Positions 1 to 10,504 of a stretch of 64,000 nt of DNA are shown in pieces. Under the pieces are notes generated by a model, which was not told the DNA's origin, ran no database searches, and saw nothing but the letters and a program-made list of their open reading frames with translations. Origin of the DNA: Ectocarpus siliculosus (lineage: Eukaryota > Sar > Phaeophyceae > Ectocarpales > Ectocarpaceae); contig FN649727.1 in assembly GCA_000310025.1 (NCBI GenBank), forward strand, positions 777,299-841,298, written 5' to 3'. The first letter of the stretch is position 1, and the number at the start of each line of letters is the position of its first letter. Position numbers and translations under genes: made by a program.

Positions 1-1044
1 ATCAGCGAGCTCATCTATGACAGCAGGCGTCCAGCCTTCGCCGTGTAGATTGAACGTGATGGCTCGCATGTGCGGTGGTAGGCGGTCCCAAAGAGATTGG
101 AAGCTTTTCTGTTGAGCGGCATCTAAGCGGTCCAGAAGCTCCTGTGGAGGAAGTGTCGGTGGAGACGGATTGTCGGGAGGGGGGGAGGAGTGCTGTGCAG
201 GTCCCCCGTTATTGTCGGTAGATACGCGTTGCCGATGAAGGGATCATCACAGTGTGCCACATCGGCAGAGTGTGATGGCCCTGGCACTTCGAAGTGCTTT
301 GACGGTTGCTTGTCGCTGAATTGTTGAATAGTGTCGATAGATACCCGCATGAGAGGGGCGGCTGATGTACCTAGAATGTCGCCCGGTTCAAGCTCTGCGC
401 ATCCTTCGAGAGGTAGAAATTGGCGGCCGTGAGAGACGAAGAGTTCGTCTGAAGGGGACAAATCTGGAATAGTGTCGACTAGGTGGTGTCCTTCCAGAGC
501 AGGATATCCATTGGCGCGGACGAGGTTGACTTTGACCAATTGGTGATTTGACGAGAGAGAGATTCCAGATTTTCCAGCGTATTTGAGGTGGAATTGTCCT
601 GGAGCTGCAGAGGGATCCGGAATGTAGGCTGAGGCGCCGCAGGCTTGGTGGTGAGAGAAAGCATATTCTCCCAGCACGCGTTGTGTTGGAGAAGGCGTAG
701 GTAGCACGGTGTAGGTGCGATTGGTGTAGCGCATGAAGCTGTCGCGTCCTAGTAGAAGTGGCTGCCGCATGGTGTTGGCTGGAACTACATGAGCCCAGAC
801 GGCGAGTGAAGCAGTGGGCTGGTCCTTGTGATAAATTGAACACTGAGACGTACCATCTGATTAGTGACGAGTGGTTTGGAGCTGCCGAATCCTCCCCAAG
901 ATCGAGTGTCGTTGGTGGGGATGCAGTCTTGTGTTGCACATCCTGTGGCTCTCATGGTGCCGAGAGCATTGCTGTTGATGAACGTGGCTGGAGAGCCGGA
1001 GTCCAGGAGAGCGCCGCAGCGGTAACCTTGCAGACGTGAGATAG
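1..1044 (-). mobile_element. Decayed Ty3/gypsy-like pol fragment: retropepsin plus linker to RT
   Basis: Read on the reverse strand, the piece begins with a retropepsin active site, [13 protein letters not shown], near 985-1030. A second protease block, QPLLLGRDSF, follows near 740-770; together they span about the length of one retroviral-type aspartic protease. The frame then runs on through a proline-rich linker of the kind found between protease and reverse transcriptase, ending in HMRAITFNLHGEGW at 40-80. The reading frame changes near 815-825 and again near 215-235, so no intact polyprotein exists. The RT itself would lie beyond the left window edge. The protease call rests on the D-S-G triad and the LLG-D block; gypsy rather than another LTR class is inferred from the domain order. 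Confidence 0.6.
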
Positions 1045-1215
1045 TAGCGAAATCCCCCTGTAGTTGTTACAATTGGACCGGTCACCCTTCTTGTACAGCA
1101 CCTTGATGGTTGCATCCTTCCACTCTTGCGGAATGTCTCCTCCGTTCCACACCTTGACGAGGATGGTATGGAGATGTCCCAGGACGAAGGGTTCGTCGTC
1201 ATCGATCTTGAGCAG
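1040..1215 (-). mobile_element. LINE (non-LTR) reverse-transcriptase fingers fragment
   Basis: On the reverse strand this segment reads [18 protein letters not shown] followed by [15 protein letters not shown]. This is the highly recognisable N-terminal RT block of non-LTR retrotransposons (IP..WK...I..IYKKGD....NYRGISLL). Only about 55-60 residues survive. The match stops abruptly at about 1040, where the gypsy-like protease starts on the same strand. Nothing upstream of 1215 continues the endonuclease or RT, so this is a truncated relic. Confidence 0.7.
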
Positions 1216-2696
1216 TGGACAGTGTATGTAGTACCGTTGGTTGATCGCGCATCGGCTCCGGTCGGCGCTGTCAACGCTCTCTCTCGCGGGGGACCGGGTT
1301 GATCGTGTTCGTGTGTGTGCATATGTAGGAAGGATCTGAGGACGGTTCTGTGTTCCGTAGATGAAGGGACCTGCTGTGGTACCTGTTGTGGTAGACTTGG
1401 ATGAGTCTGCGTTGCCCCCATGCTTCGTCAGCCTGTGTGGGGCATTCTCTTTCTTCTCTGTCTGTCGTGCGTTTGTCCTGCGGATCTAATACAAGCTATC
1501 AACGAGACTTTCTAGTCACTGGACACAAATACGGGCATACCCGGCAAGCACTCCGGCTCTAGGAGTGATCAACAGATCGCGTGTTGGGCTGCGTGTATAT
1601 ATTTCCCCGCCGGTGGTATTTCGCGTCTAATACTGTACACATGGTTAATAGGCGTGTGCTTTTTCTCTCTCTGGGTCTCTCGGCATGTTATTATCTGTTT
1701 GAGGCGAGGCACGTCCCTGATCTTTCGGCAGCAAAAGAGTCATTGATTGGAACTGCAAGCGGACTTGCTCTCCCTCAGGTTCCAGAGCAGCAGAAGTATT
1801 TCTGCGACGTCTACTCCGGTGCCAACATCAGTCATCTGGTCGCTGATCGTCTCTCCGTCAGACTGCTGTTGGGCTCGGTACTTGGCACTTGGCACGCTAC
1901 ACCGCTACAGCACGGCCACCGAGAAACGGACTGTGCGCCTTAGCCAATGATCATATGCTTGTTGGCAGAGAATAACGCCTCTTTCGTTTCATTTCTCGAT
2001 CAACCGGTGTTGCAGGTTGCAGGTGTTGTCACGCGCTTGGTTTCGTGCCGGGTGAGAGAGTGAAGTCCCTTGCAAGTCGATGGAGTATTGGATCCCTTCA
2101 TAGTCAAAGTGCCCCCCCGATTGCCCCAGGCGCCAACGAAAGGAGCCCTACCTCGTGTATTTTACTATCCCGAAAAAATTGAAAAGTGTAGACCGCCGTC
2201 AGTGCTTCTTCATCAATCTCCTTTTGAGCCTGGCCGCAGCACAGCACCTTTTATTATCGAGAAGAATGAGGACTCGCCTGGCCATGGTACATGCAATTTT
2301 CGCCAGTGGACAATCGTCAACCAGGTGAGCTGTAAGGTGACGAGGTGGCACAATACGCTCTCGTAGACGGGGCAAAAGGGTCACCTAGCATGCGTCGTAC
2401 AAGCACATCAGTTCGTGTTTCGATCTCAACTCTCCCTGATGTTGGTCGACTGCCGTGTGAGGAGAGCGTTTGCCACACGTGAACCCTATGCCCATTGGTG
2501 TGCTGCTATTGACCTCCTTCAGTCTCACACTCGCGTATGCACTAGGCTGAAGCAGAATTGCCATGGTTGCCAGTCCAAACTGCGATAACTACAACCAATC
2601 TTCACTTGGGGATTGTTGGGGAATGGAATGTCGCAAATCCCATCCCATATTTTTCGCGGCTAGGCGGGGCGATCCGCACACACATGCTGCGGTGTG
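1216..2696. other. No gene recognised
   Basis: Only short, uninterpretable open frames on both strands. Nothing resembles a conserved domain or a phase-compatible exon series. The stretch sits between two transposon remnants and is probably degenerate repeat DNA. Confidence 0.4.
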
Positions 2697-3060
2697 TAGC
2701 GCGCCACCACTTACTGTAAGACCTTAACAGCTACATACGTAAGAACTTGAGCCTGAAAAAGCAAAATCTAAGAAATTGTCCATAAGAAAAGGTGCTCATT
2801 TCCGACGTGGCGTTCAAAACAACAACCCGCTACATACGAGACTTACGTATGCATACAGAACGCGCCACCCCGCTTATTTAGCTTGAGGCTCAACGCTTAT
2901 TGGTTGCGTCCAACTTCCAACCGAGCACATGTTCTTATTTTCAAAGTTCTTATTTGGAGCAGACATTCACCTGTGATTAACGGGGTTCTTGTTCTTATGC
3001 AGAGGACACACGTCTTTCTGGGTGGATTTCATCACGAGACACCACTATAATATACATACT

Positions 3061-3545
3061 GCTGTAAGAGAGAGGGGTTCAAGGAGAAGATATCTGTTGC
3101 TTTTGCCGAGGGAGAAGAACATAACCGAACCAAAGAAACCAAGGATACGTAGGGTCTGCATGTGTACGGAATGTTGAAAGAAGGAATAGATTTAAGGAGT
3201 GCCTTCGTCATGGCCCAATGGATGTAGGGACAAAGCTGAGGGTCAAATGTAGGACTGGGGACATTGGCGTTCGAGAACGTAGACGAAGAATTTGGGAACG
3301 TAGAAGACGAAGACGACAATCCACATGTGAATACGGCTCCGAGTGCGAAGACCATGTTCATGTAGTTGTGGAATGTCCGTTGTACAAGAAGGAGAGGGAA
3401 ACGCACATGAGTGAGCTGGGAAAAGTACAAGGAAAGGTGGCCGTCGGTAATCGGTCTTGAGGGAACAATGCTGCGTCCTGTCGAGGACGCGTGGTCAATG
3501 TTCTAACCGCTAAGGCATCCAAAATATGAGAGAGAGAGAGTACGC
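3061..3545 (+). mobile_element. LINE 3' end, copy 1 (C-terminal zinc-like motif and 3' UTR)
   Basis: The forward strand encodes a degenerate C-terminal LINE ORF2 tail. The segment CEYGSECEDHVHVVVECPLY with KKERETH has the C..C...H....C spacing usual after the RNase H or RT of LINEs. A 3' UTR follows, with the blocks TCGAGGACGCGTGGTCAATG and CATCCAAAATATGAGAGAGA, then a short GA run. Several stops and frame changes are present. Copy 2 repeats the same order about 750-890 bp downstream. Confidence 0.55.
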
Positions 3546-3810
3546 CCCCCCTTCGGATCCAACTCCTACGATCGGGAAGAGTCGTAAGGAAGCTAAACGG
3601 CAAGTAGTACCGTATGGTGTACGACATGGGAGAGGAGAGGTTGCCGAGAGAAGCTTGGGAGGCGAAGCGGACAAACAAGAAGAACAGGGGTAACAACCCA
3701 GGGAGTGGATTAAGGTTATTGATGACGTACGGAAGAGTTCAAAATTGATGAGGTTGATACGTGGAAACGAACGGTAGGTATCGGGTTCATCCTGGAAACG
3801 AACGGTAGGT

Positions 3811-4440
3811 CTATTGAGGTTCGAGAACGATAAATCTGCTACTTTTGCCGAGAGAGAACACAAACAAACAAAAGGATCCAAGGATAAGGAGGGTCTAGAT
3901 GTGTACGGGTGTTGAAAGAAGGAATAGGTACCTACATGGACCAATGGATGAAGGGATTAAAGCCGAAAGGTCAAAACTAGGACTGAGAACAACGGCCTTT
4001 GAGAACGTTGACGCAGATTCAGGAAGGAAGACAACGAAGACGACAAGTTCGAATGTGAATGCGGCTCCGAGTGCGAAGATCGGGTTCATGTCGTTGCGAA
4101 ACGTCCGTGTTGGGCGACAAGGGTAGAGAAATGTATTAAGTTGGACACGTAGAAGGAAAGGTACAAGGATATGTTTGAAGCATGGAATAGCCTGGAGAAG
4201 ACGGTAGCTGTACTGGGGCGTAGCAAGTGGGTTGAAAAGGCGGCAAGTGGTATCGATAGGATAGATAGACTAGGGAAGACATTTTTGAGCCATCTTTGGC
4301 AAAGCACTTCGAAGTTTGTAGGAAGGAACGATTGGTCATCGGTGATCTGTCCTGTGGGCACAGGTATGCGTCCTCTCGAGGACGTGTGGTCAATGGTCTA
4401 ATCTCTACGGCATGCAAAACATGAGAGAGAGTGCGCCCTC
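3811..4440 (+). mobile_element. LINE 3' end, copy 2
   Basis: This is a diverged second copy of the preceding LINE tail, with the same order of blocks: TTTTGCCGAG, GTGTACGG-TGTTGAAAGAAGGAATAG, a cysteine-rich tail, then the UTR block GAGGACGTGTGGTCAATG and GAGAGAGA. It retains a segment missing from copy 1 that encodes AWNSLEKTVAVLG and DRIDRLGKTFLSHLWQ, so copy 1 carries an internal deletion. Both copies are in the same orientation. Confidence 0.5.
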
Positions 4441-4733
4441 CCCCTCCGCGCGTACAATCATTATCACGAAGTCCTCTCCCCCCCTCCGTCTCGAGATCTG
4501 AAATAAACTGCTGTTTGGGTCACCGTCAACCTTCCTGAGTTCTTATCTTGCAGCCGCCGCGTTTTGGGGCTCCGTTGTTATCGGTATGCGCATTGGTACA
4601 CCATAAGAGCGGGTTCTTGTTCTTAATACCACGCCGGAACTGAGAACCTGTTCCTATGACCAAGTTCTTATATTTTTTATTGTTTGAGGCTCAAGTTCTT
4701 AACTCATATGTTCTTAAGTGGTGGCGCGATCTG

Positions 4734-6652
4734 TAGTAGAACGCAACCAATGCGGACAGGAACGGGCCCCCAAAATACGACGGCTGCAAGTCAGGACGGT
4801 GGGGGTGACCCCGACATCAAATACTTTCAGATTTAGGGCATAGAACCTCCTGAAACAGTGCTTGTGCTCGCTGAGGTTGGAATTGCTCATGAATTCCAAG
4901 CTAGAATTGGTTGAAATTCCAAACTGGAAATGGTGAATGTGCAATCATATCCGAGGCATACTCTGCGCACACTGCACTCTAGCTGCCCAAACGTGGCCCC
5001 GAGAAGCTCACAGTAGCGAAGTGTACAGTCTTGTCGGATACAAGATAACAAACAGGGGCTGTGAGGCAAGGACGGACTGACGAAGTGCCCTGGTGCGCTG
5101 TGCTTGCTGTCCAGTAGGCAGACCTCCTGCTTGTAGGAGGTGGTTGAGCGTTTTCTGTCGAGCGTTTTCTGTCGATCCCCGGATTCCAAATCGGAAATTT
5201 CTCCATAACAGCTGGTCTTAGGGGCCAGGCTCCTCGCCGTCCCCTGTGTCCCCGGGTCTCCACGATGGTGTTTGTTTTGCCCACCGATGTACATCTTTTT
5301 CTTACAGGTCAAACTGCCAGATAAAAAATCCCGGGCGGTGCCCCCTCATTCATTCGTCCCCTCTGACGCTTATCCCTAGGGGACACAAACCTCTACATCT
5401 TTTTGCAGAAATCATACCAGCTTGAGGAACCCCGTCGATCAGGAATGTGCCGCTTATCAGGTTAGGCCTCGTAGCGCGAGATCGAGGTACTTGAAATTTT
5501 GCGATTTGAGCACGATCGTCCCGCAGTTTCTTTTGCGAACAAGCGCAGACAATACGCCGCAGCTGCCGATAGCTACAGCACGCCGCAAGGTACCACACTG
5601 CTCGAAAGTGCCAGAGTCTACTCATGTGGTGTGTGAATGGCGTCGCATGCGTTGATAGCAGCAGCAGACAGCCAGGAACGATTTTAGACTACATGTAGAT
5701 GCAGCGGCAGCCCCAATTGGACCAAAGCGCCGCATCTTCTGGGCCGTTTGACGCGTCGCCGCCGTTCTTCATGCCTATATACCCAATCAACCAACGGATT
5801 GAACGCGAATGCAGCTGGTTCACCCGGTGCTCTCGTACTGCATAATCATATAGAGGCTTTGGATTTGGCACATTAAAAAATTTCGATCTCGCTCGAAAAA
5901 CGGTATTAAATGATGCTTTTTCGGTCTTTTTTTTCGTTCCCCTCGTAGAAAGCTGCTCTTGTGCAAATCTCTTACTCTAAATTCAAGTTGTTTCGTTTGA
6001 TCTGCGAAACGCCATCCCCTTTTTCAACGCTTTTTGTTTGTGAGGAGCCTTGCGTAGGCTTAGTGTCACGTTGAAATCAACGCAAATTGACATGCGTCCT
6101 CTGCATGGGGCAATCGGCGAAGAAATATGAGCAAGAACCCCAACGGCGCACGAAAAGTTATCCCGCACACCTTAGGTACCCTCCCCCCCCCGGGGGCACA
6201 CAATATGAGAAGACATTTCCTTGTTTCTTCATGTTTTGTGTTTTTTCAATCATATGCATTCAAAAGTGCACATGTGTCGCACAAATAGGCGCTAAATATG
6301 CCTGCGCTAAGATCGTGTGTGGCTGGAAACCACACGACAATCATCCACACCATCCACATCACATCCTCGAATATATTCTCATTAAAAAAACCAGAGTCGC
6401 ATCACGGCTCACTCTACGCGCGTGAACGAAGAACCCCAAAGGTCCACGGAAACAAACCGCGGAACGTATGTCATGTAGGAAGAGCACGCCAAAACTCCTA
6501 TCATTCGACTACCATTCCGCCTACAATTTTCCGATGTTTATTCTCGCACGCGAAACTACGCCAACAAAACGCAGTTCGGGCTGCGTTTGCACTTCTTCAA
6601 GCTTACGTCCGGCTCCTCTTCCTCCTCCTCCTCCACCACCACCTCCACCACC
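4734..6652. other. No gene recognised
   Basis: No conserved protein block on either strand. A short direct repeat of GAGCGTTTTCTGTCGA occurs at about 5147-5176. Before the gap the sequence becomes a CTC/CACC-rich simple repeat (6610-6652), which probably caused the assembly break. Confidence 0.4.
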
Positions 6653-6752
6653 NNNNNNNNNNNNNNNNNNNNNNNNNNNNNNNNNNNNNNNNNNNNNNNN
6701 NNNNNNNNNNNNNNNNNNNNNNNNNNNNNNNNNNNNNNNNNNNNNNNNNNNN
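6653..6752. other. Assembly gap (100 N)
   Basis: One hundred N flanked on the left by a (TCC/CCA)n low-complexity tract and on the right by a C run. The round size suggests a placeholder rather than a measured gap. Open frames running through it are not meaningful. Confidence 0.99.
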
Positions 6753-8416
6753 TCGCGTCGTACCCCCCCCCCCTCCCAAAAATGTCCCAAATATGAAAGT
6801 GGGTATACTGGTGTCGAAGAAAAAATATTGGTGCACCCTTGGGAACTCCGTGTATCCCACATAGGTGGATGCCTGCTCTAAAACGAGTTTGAGACATGTG
6901 AACACATGTGGTCGGTTTGAGGCAACCAACAAGCGTCGAGCCCCACGCAAAACAAGCGGTTCGTAAGTGGTCGCCCGTGCTGTGGTAGTCTAAGTGTAAA
7001 ATGAAGTAGCACACTTCTCACGTCTAGACAAACGGGAGGAGCCAGAGCGTTGTAGAACGGAGTGCTTGGAGCTAAATAATCGGTTGCGTGTGCGATGGAC
7101 TCCCTTTCGCGCGCTGGCTCTCTCTTCGGTAAAATGCTCGTGAATGATATTGGCAGCAACAACCAGTGGATTGACAGAAACACGGATAGGGAGAGACACG
7201 GAGACAGAGGATAGGAAGATCGAGATCCATTCGCAACAAGAGTGCCAGGCTAAGAAAACCCGAGAGAGAACTATCGAAATGCGCATGCAATCCAGCTTTA
7301 GTGCCTCACCAAGCTGCGTGCTTTTGCGCTAAAGGTCGGGGACTAAGACAGTAGAGAGGCTCATTTTGACAATGCGAACGCGTTCGACGCGGGAGAGTGT
7401 CAACATGCCAACAACAACATGATCGCTCCTTGAGGCGATGCCACGTTCTGCACTGACACTATTCGTGATTGCCCCTTGTTTTCGACACATACCTGACGCT
7501 GCGCGGGAAGGGGGGCGTCCATAACACAACGTACATGAGGATGGCTATATAGCAGAGTCGCGGAAGTAAGGAGACACGGGCTCGTGAGCCTTGTAAGCGC
7601 TAGCGGCGGCGGTGATAGTGATGAGGTGTGCCTGTACACACAGCAACAGGGAGTTAACTTGTGGCTCCTCCTGATTTGCACGTACTTGGTTCCGAGCTCC
7701 TGGAGTCCGATGCGTATGGGGTCTTCACGTAATACGCTCAGCTCTTGCTGGAGTTCCATCACCCAGGCTGCGCGTCTGGATCTTTATATTTTGCACTCAT
7801 ATACGTAGAACCCCACACACCCTTAGCAGTACCGATCTGCACAAATTGACGACTTCACCTAGACTATTCCCTTGCGAGCTTTGATGCATCCCAGTGGGCA
7901 TCAGTATCACAAGCTGAATTTGTTTTTTCCCTTGCGAAATCGGAGAGAAAGGTCATGGTTCGGCGTACCCCCCACTCATCACGACGAAGTTAGAGCAGAT
8001 TTCCACCTGTAAATGAAAGAGAAATACTCCAGGGGCAGCAACAAGGGAGCGAGGTGACGGTCACGGCGAATGCACACCAAAATGTGATTGAAATGCAACC
8101 ATGAGTGGGCTTTCCTGTGGGGATGCACTCCGACCCTCCCCGGGGACCACTTGAGATTCCGACCTGGGGAGCGCGCGAGATGTCGGTGTCCGTGGACGTT
8201 TGGCGCGTGTGAACGAAGTGTGGAGTGCATAAAATACGTTGTTTATTGACCGAAAATTACTCGACTATTGGCCCTTTTCAAGAGCAGGCAAGATGATTCG
8301 TCGCAAGTGATAGATATTGAAAGGTCTGAAAACCAGCGCACGTAACGTACTAACTAGCCCCGCGTTCATCCCCTCCGTACTCCGGCAGGGGAGGTTGGCT
8401 TAAACACCAATGCACC
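6753..8416. other. No gene recognised
   Basis: Only short overlapping open frames with no recognisable domain, and no run of phase-compatible exons. Confidence 0.4.
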
Positions 8417-8635
8417 GTGGCACTTTCCTTGCCAGCGGTGCTCCCGGCCAGCGCTACCTCCCTGGCCGACGGCGCCAAGGGTGGTGCCGAACTGACGGCG
8501 GCGTACGCAGCTTTCGCGGATGCGCTGACGAGATGTCCAGCATCGAGCGACGACTGCAGCAGCGCGACGAGGGCGCGAGAGATGGTTGTGGAACTGGAAC
8601 TACCTTCGGCGCTGGCTTTGGTTCGTGCGCACGGG
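8417..8635 (+). other. Candidate orphan coding exon, alanine-rich
   Basis: An open forward frame rich in Ala and Leu includes AAYAAFADALTRCPASSDD and EMVVELELPSALALVRAHG. It ends at a plausible donor (GCACGGG then gtacgtgtgt at 8636). The composition looks more coding-like than its surroundings. No conserved family was recognised and no partner exon was found, so it may be chance. The upstream boundary is unknown. Confidence 0.25.
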
Positions 8636-10369
8636 GTACGTGTGTGTGTGCCGGCTGGGGCGGCTTGATTGTTTCAAATTTGGATGGTGTTCTCCGGTGT
8701 TTGTAGGTTTCTGTCTTTAGCATCTTGGTCGTCAAATGCTACCAAATGTTTGTTTTTGCCAATGTAGCCTACAATCTCCGATTTGTCTCTGGTCTCCTCT
8801 TCACACGCGCATGTAGCGATACGTGTACATGTATTCATGTCAGTGATACCTCTACACACAGCCGTTAGAGGCACACAGCTGACGCGGAATCCTCAACACA
8901 ACCAGTGCAAATACTACGCCGCGCCTGCCTGTCCAGGACGCAAACACCGGCGCCACATCAGCACGTTGCGCGTTTGAGCAGTTGTTCCTTCTCATGGTCG
9001 ATCGCCAACTTGCTTAACCACCGCGTTGACGTCTCAGGGTTCGAGGCCGTGTGACACTAGCTAGCGTAGAGTGGTGAGCTGGATTTCTGTTCACCATGAA
9101 ACAGCTGCCAATAGGGAACACCCTTACTCGCAGGTAGCATACAAGTGAAACGAAGAATGTGCTGGGGATGTAGTTGTTTATCATCCATCCAAACCAAACA
9201 CCACACCCTTTGCCTTTTGCCTCGAACGGGGGCGTTTTCCGCCTGCTGTGCGCCTCGCACATGAACGTATTCTTCATGTGTGACGGTAGCGACCGTTGCT
9301 GGATATTGTGCGGCGATCAAGCGGGCTCCTGTACCGAGGGGAGGCATTGTCGTTGGGAGGCGGTGGCAAAGGAGGTGGACCTAGAGCGGTTACGGAGAAA
9401 CCGGACTTGTTGGACGCGGGTGGGTGCTCGGTTCTCGTTCTACCTCGCCGAGGGGGAGGTGCAGTTGGATTCTTAGCAGCTAGTTTGATATTCTGTTTTT
9501 ATCTAGCTTTGATTTGTGTGTTGATCAGGGAACTATTTGCTCGTCGTTCGAAGGCCAAAGTAGTTCCGTTCTCACGGGGATGCGAGATACTGGCATGCCC
9601 AAGAGTTGTCCGACGGATGTGTGTGGGCCATAGCTCTGCCTCGCGTTTCGCCTGGCGGGCTTGCTTCGTCCATGCAGGATGTCTGTTCGGTGATACAGGA
9701 CATCCGTGTCGGTTATGTTGACGGGGCCGACCATAGCGAACACGGTGGTGTGTCTCCTCGTGTGTGAGCACTTCGCCCGAACGGTACAGTATTCGTGTTT
9801 CTTCTGCGGGTGATGATCAACGGAGCTTACTTTTTGTGCTCCGACCCTTACGCGACCCACGGCCTGCCCGCTCCGATCACTGCCACGACCCCTCACCGGA
9901 AACAGAGACATACGGGAGTGCTGTTGCAGCTGAGTACTTTCGAGCTGCAGATGCTATCATGGACAAGGACTTCCAGGCTCCTGCGAGGTGCATGTTCTAT
10001 GTTTAGGTCGCATCGGGCTCCCTCTATACTTGTCGTTGGCGGTCCTTACTGGACTACCATGCAGGATAATACACCTGCAGAGAAAGTACTTTCTTGTTGT
10101 CTACAGTTTTGGCTGCACACTTAGAGCGTTGCAGCGAGAATTGCCGGCAAGAACGTGGTTCACAAGGTAGGCTTGCTGCGTGCACCACACCCGTTTTTTC
10201 CTGGTGCTACTGGCGGTAGGGGTCTGCGTTTGCCCACAAGCGAAGAAAGCTGTTTCGCTCGTCATGCTCAAAGACCCCTATTTTGTTGGAGAATTTTGCA
10301 CGCCCACTCTGTTTGTTCGGTCGCGCAGAACTACAGCTGTAATACACGGCCACGACAATAAATAGTAAA
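8636..10369. other. No gene recognised
   Basis: The longest open frames (about 130-140 codons, at 9296-9721 forward and 9525-9911 reverse) overlap each other and show no conserved motifs. I regard them as chance frames in GC-rich sequence. Confidence 0.4.
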
Positions 10370-10504
10370 TTACTTGAAATCAACAACGCACGGTTCCGCG
10401 CGGGCGAACAGGCCATCCAACGCACATATCATGGTTTCCAACAAGGAGGCGGCCGCTGCTTGGGGCACGGCTTGCAGCATCTGGCCCTTGGGGGACTCGC
10501 TCGA
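10370..10504 (-). other. Candidate reverse-strand terminal exon
   Basis: After a possible acceptor (GAGTAG at 10505-10510) the reverse strand reads a 44-codon frame ending in TAA at 10370. It includes KGQMLQAVPQAAAASLLETM and ends in CVVDFK. The composition is like a real alpha-helical C-terminus. No family was recognised. Upstream reverse-strand sequence (10.6-12.2 kb) has further coding-like but interrupted pieces, such as YDPSLQVAMVLGKRLNETD near 11.6 kb, so this may be the end of a decayed gene or transposon. Confidence 0.3.

Larger units (their letters stand above)
2697..4733. mobile_element. Terminal-inverted-repeat element about 2.0 kb long with nested LINE 3' ends
   Basis: The left end (CGCGCCACCACTTA near 2698) and right end (reverse complement near 4717-4732) match. 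The two arms continue to align for roughly 110 bp with scattered mismatches, sharing the blocks AAGAACTTGAGCCT and CCATAAG/TCATAGG and, further in, a CG-CGTGG block. A further partial arm-like sequence occurs at about 2860-2990. Between the arms are two LINE 3' ends. No transposase was recognised and no convincing target duplication was seen, so the element is non-autonomous or a foldback structure. Boundaries are good to about 10 bp. Confidence 0.5.

Noticed and set aside
6298-7014. Open frames running through the N gap
   Set aside because: They consist largely of N and of homopolymer-rich flanks.
9296-9911. 141- and 128-codon overlapping frames on opposite strands
   Set aside because: No conserved family on either strand; mutual overlap and atypical composition suggest chance.
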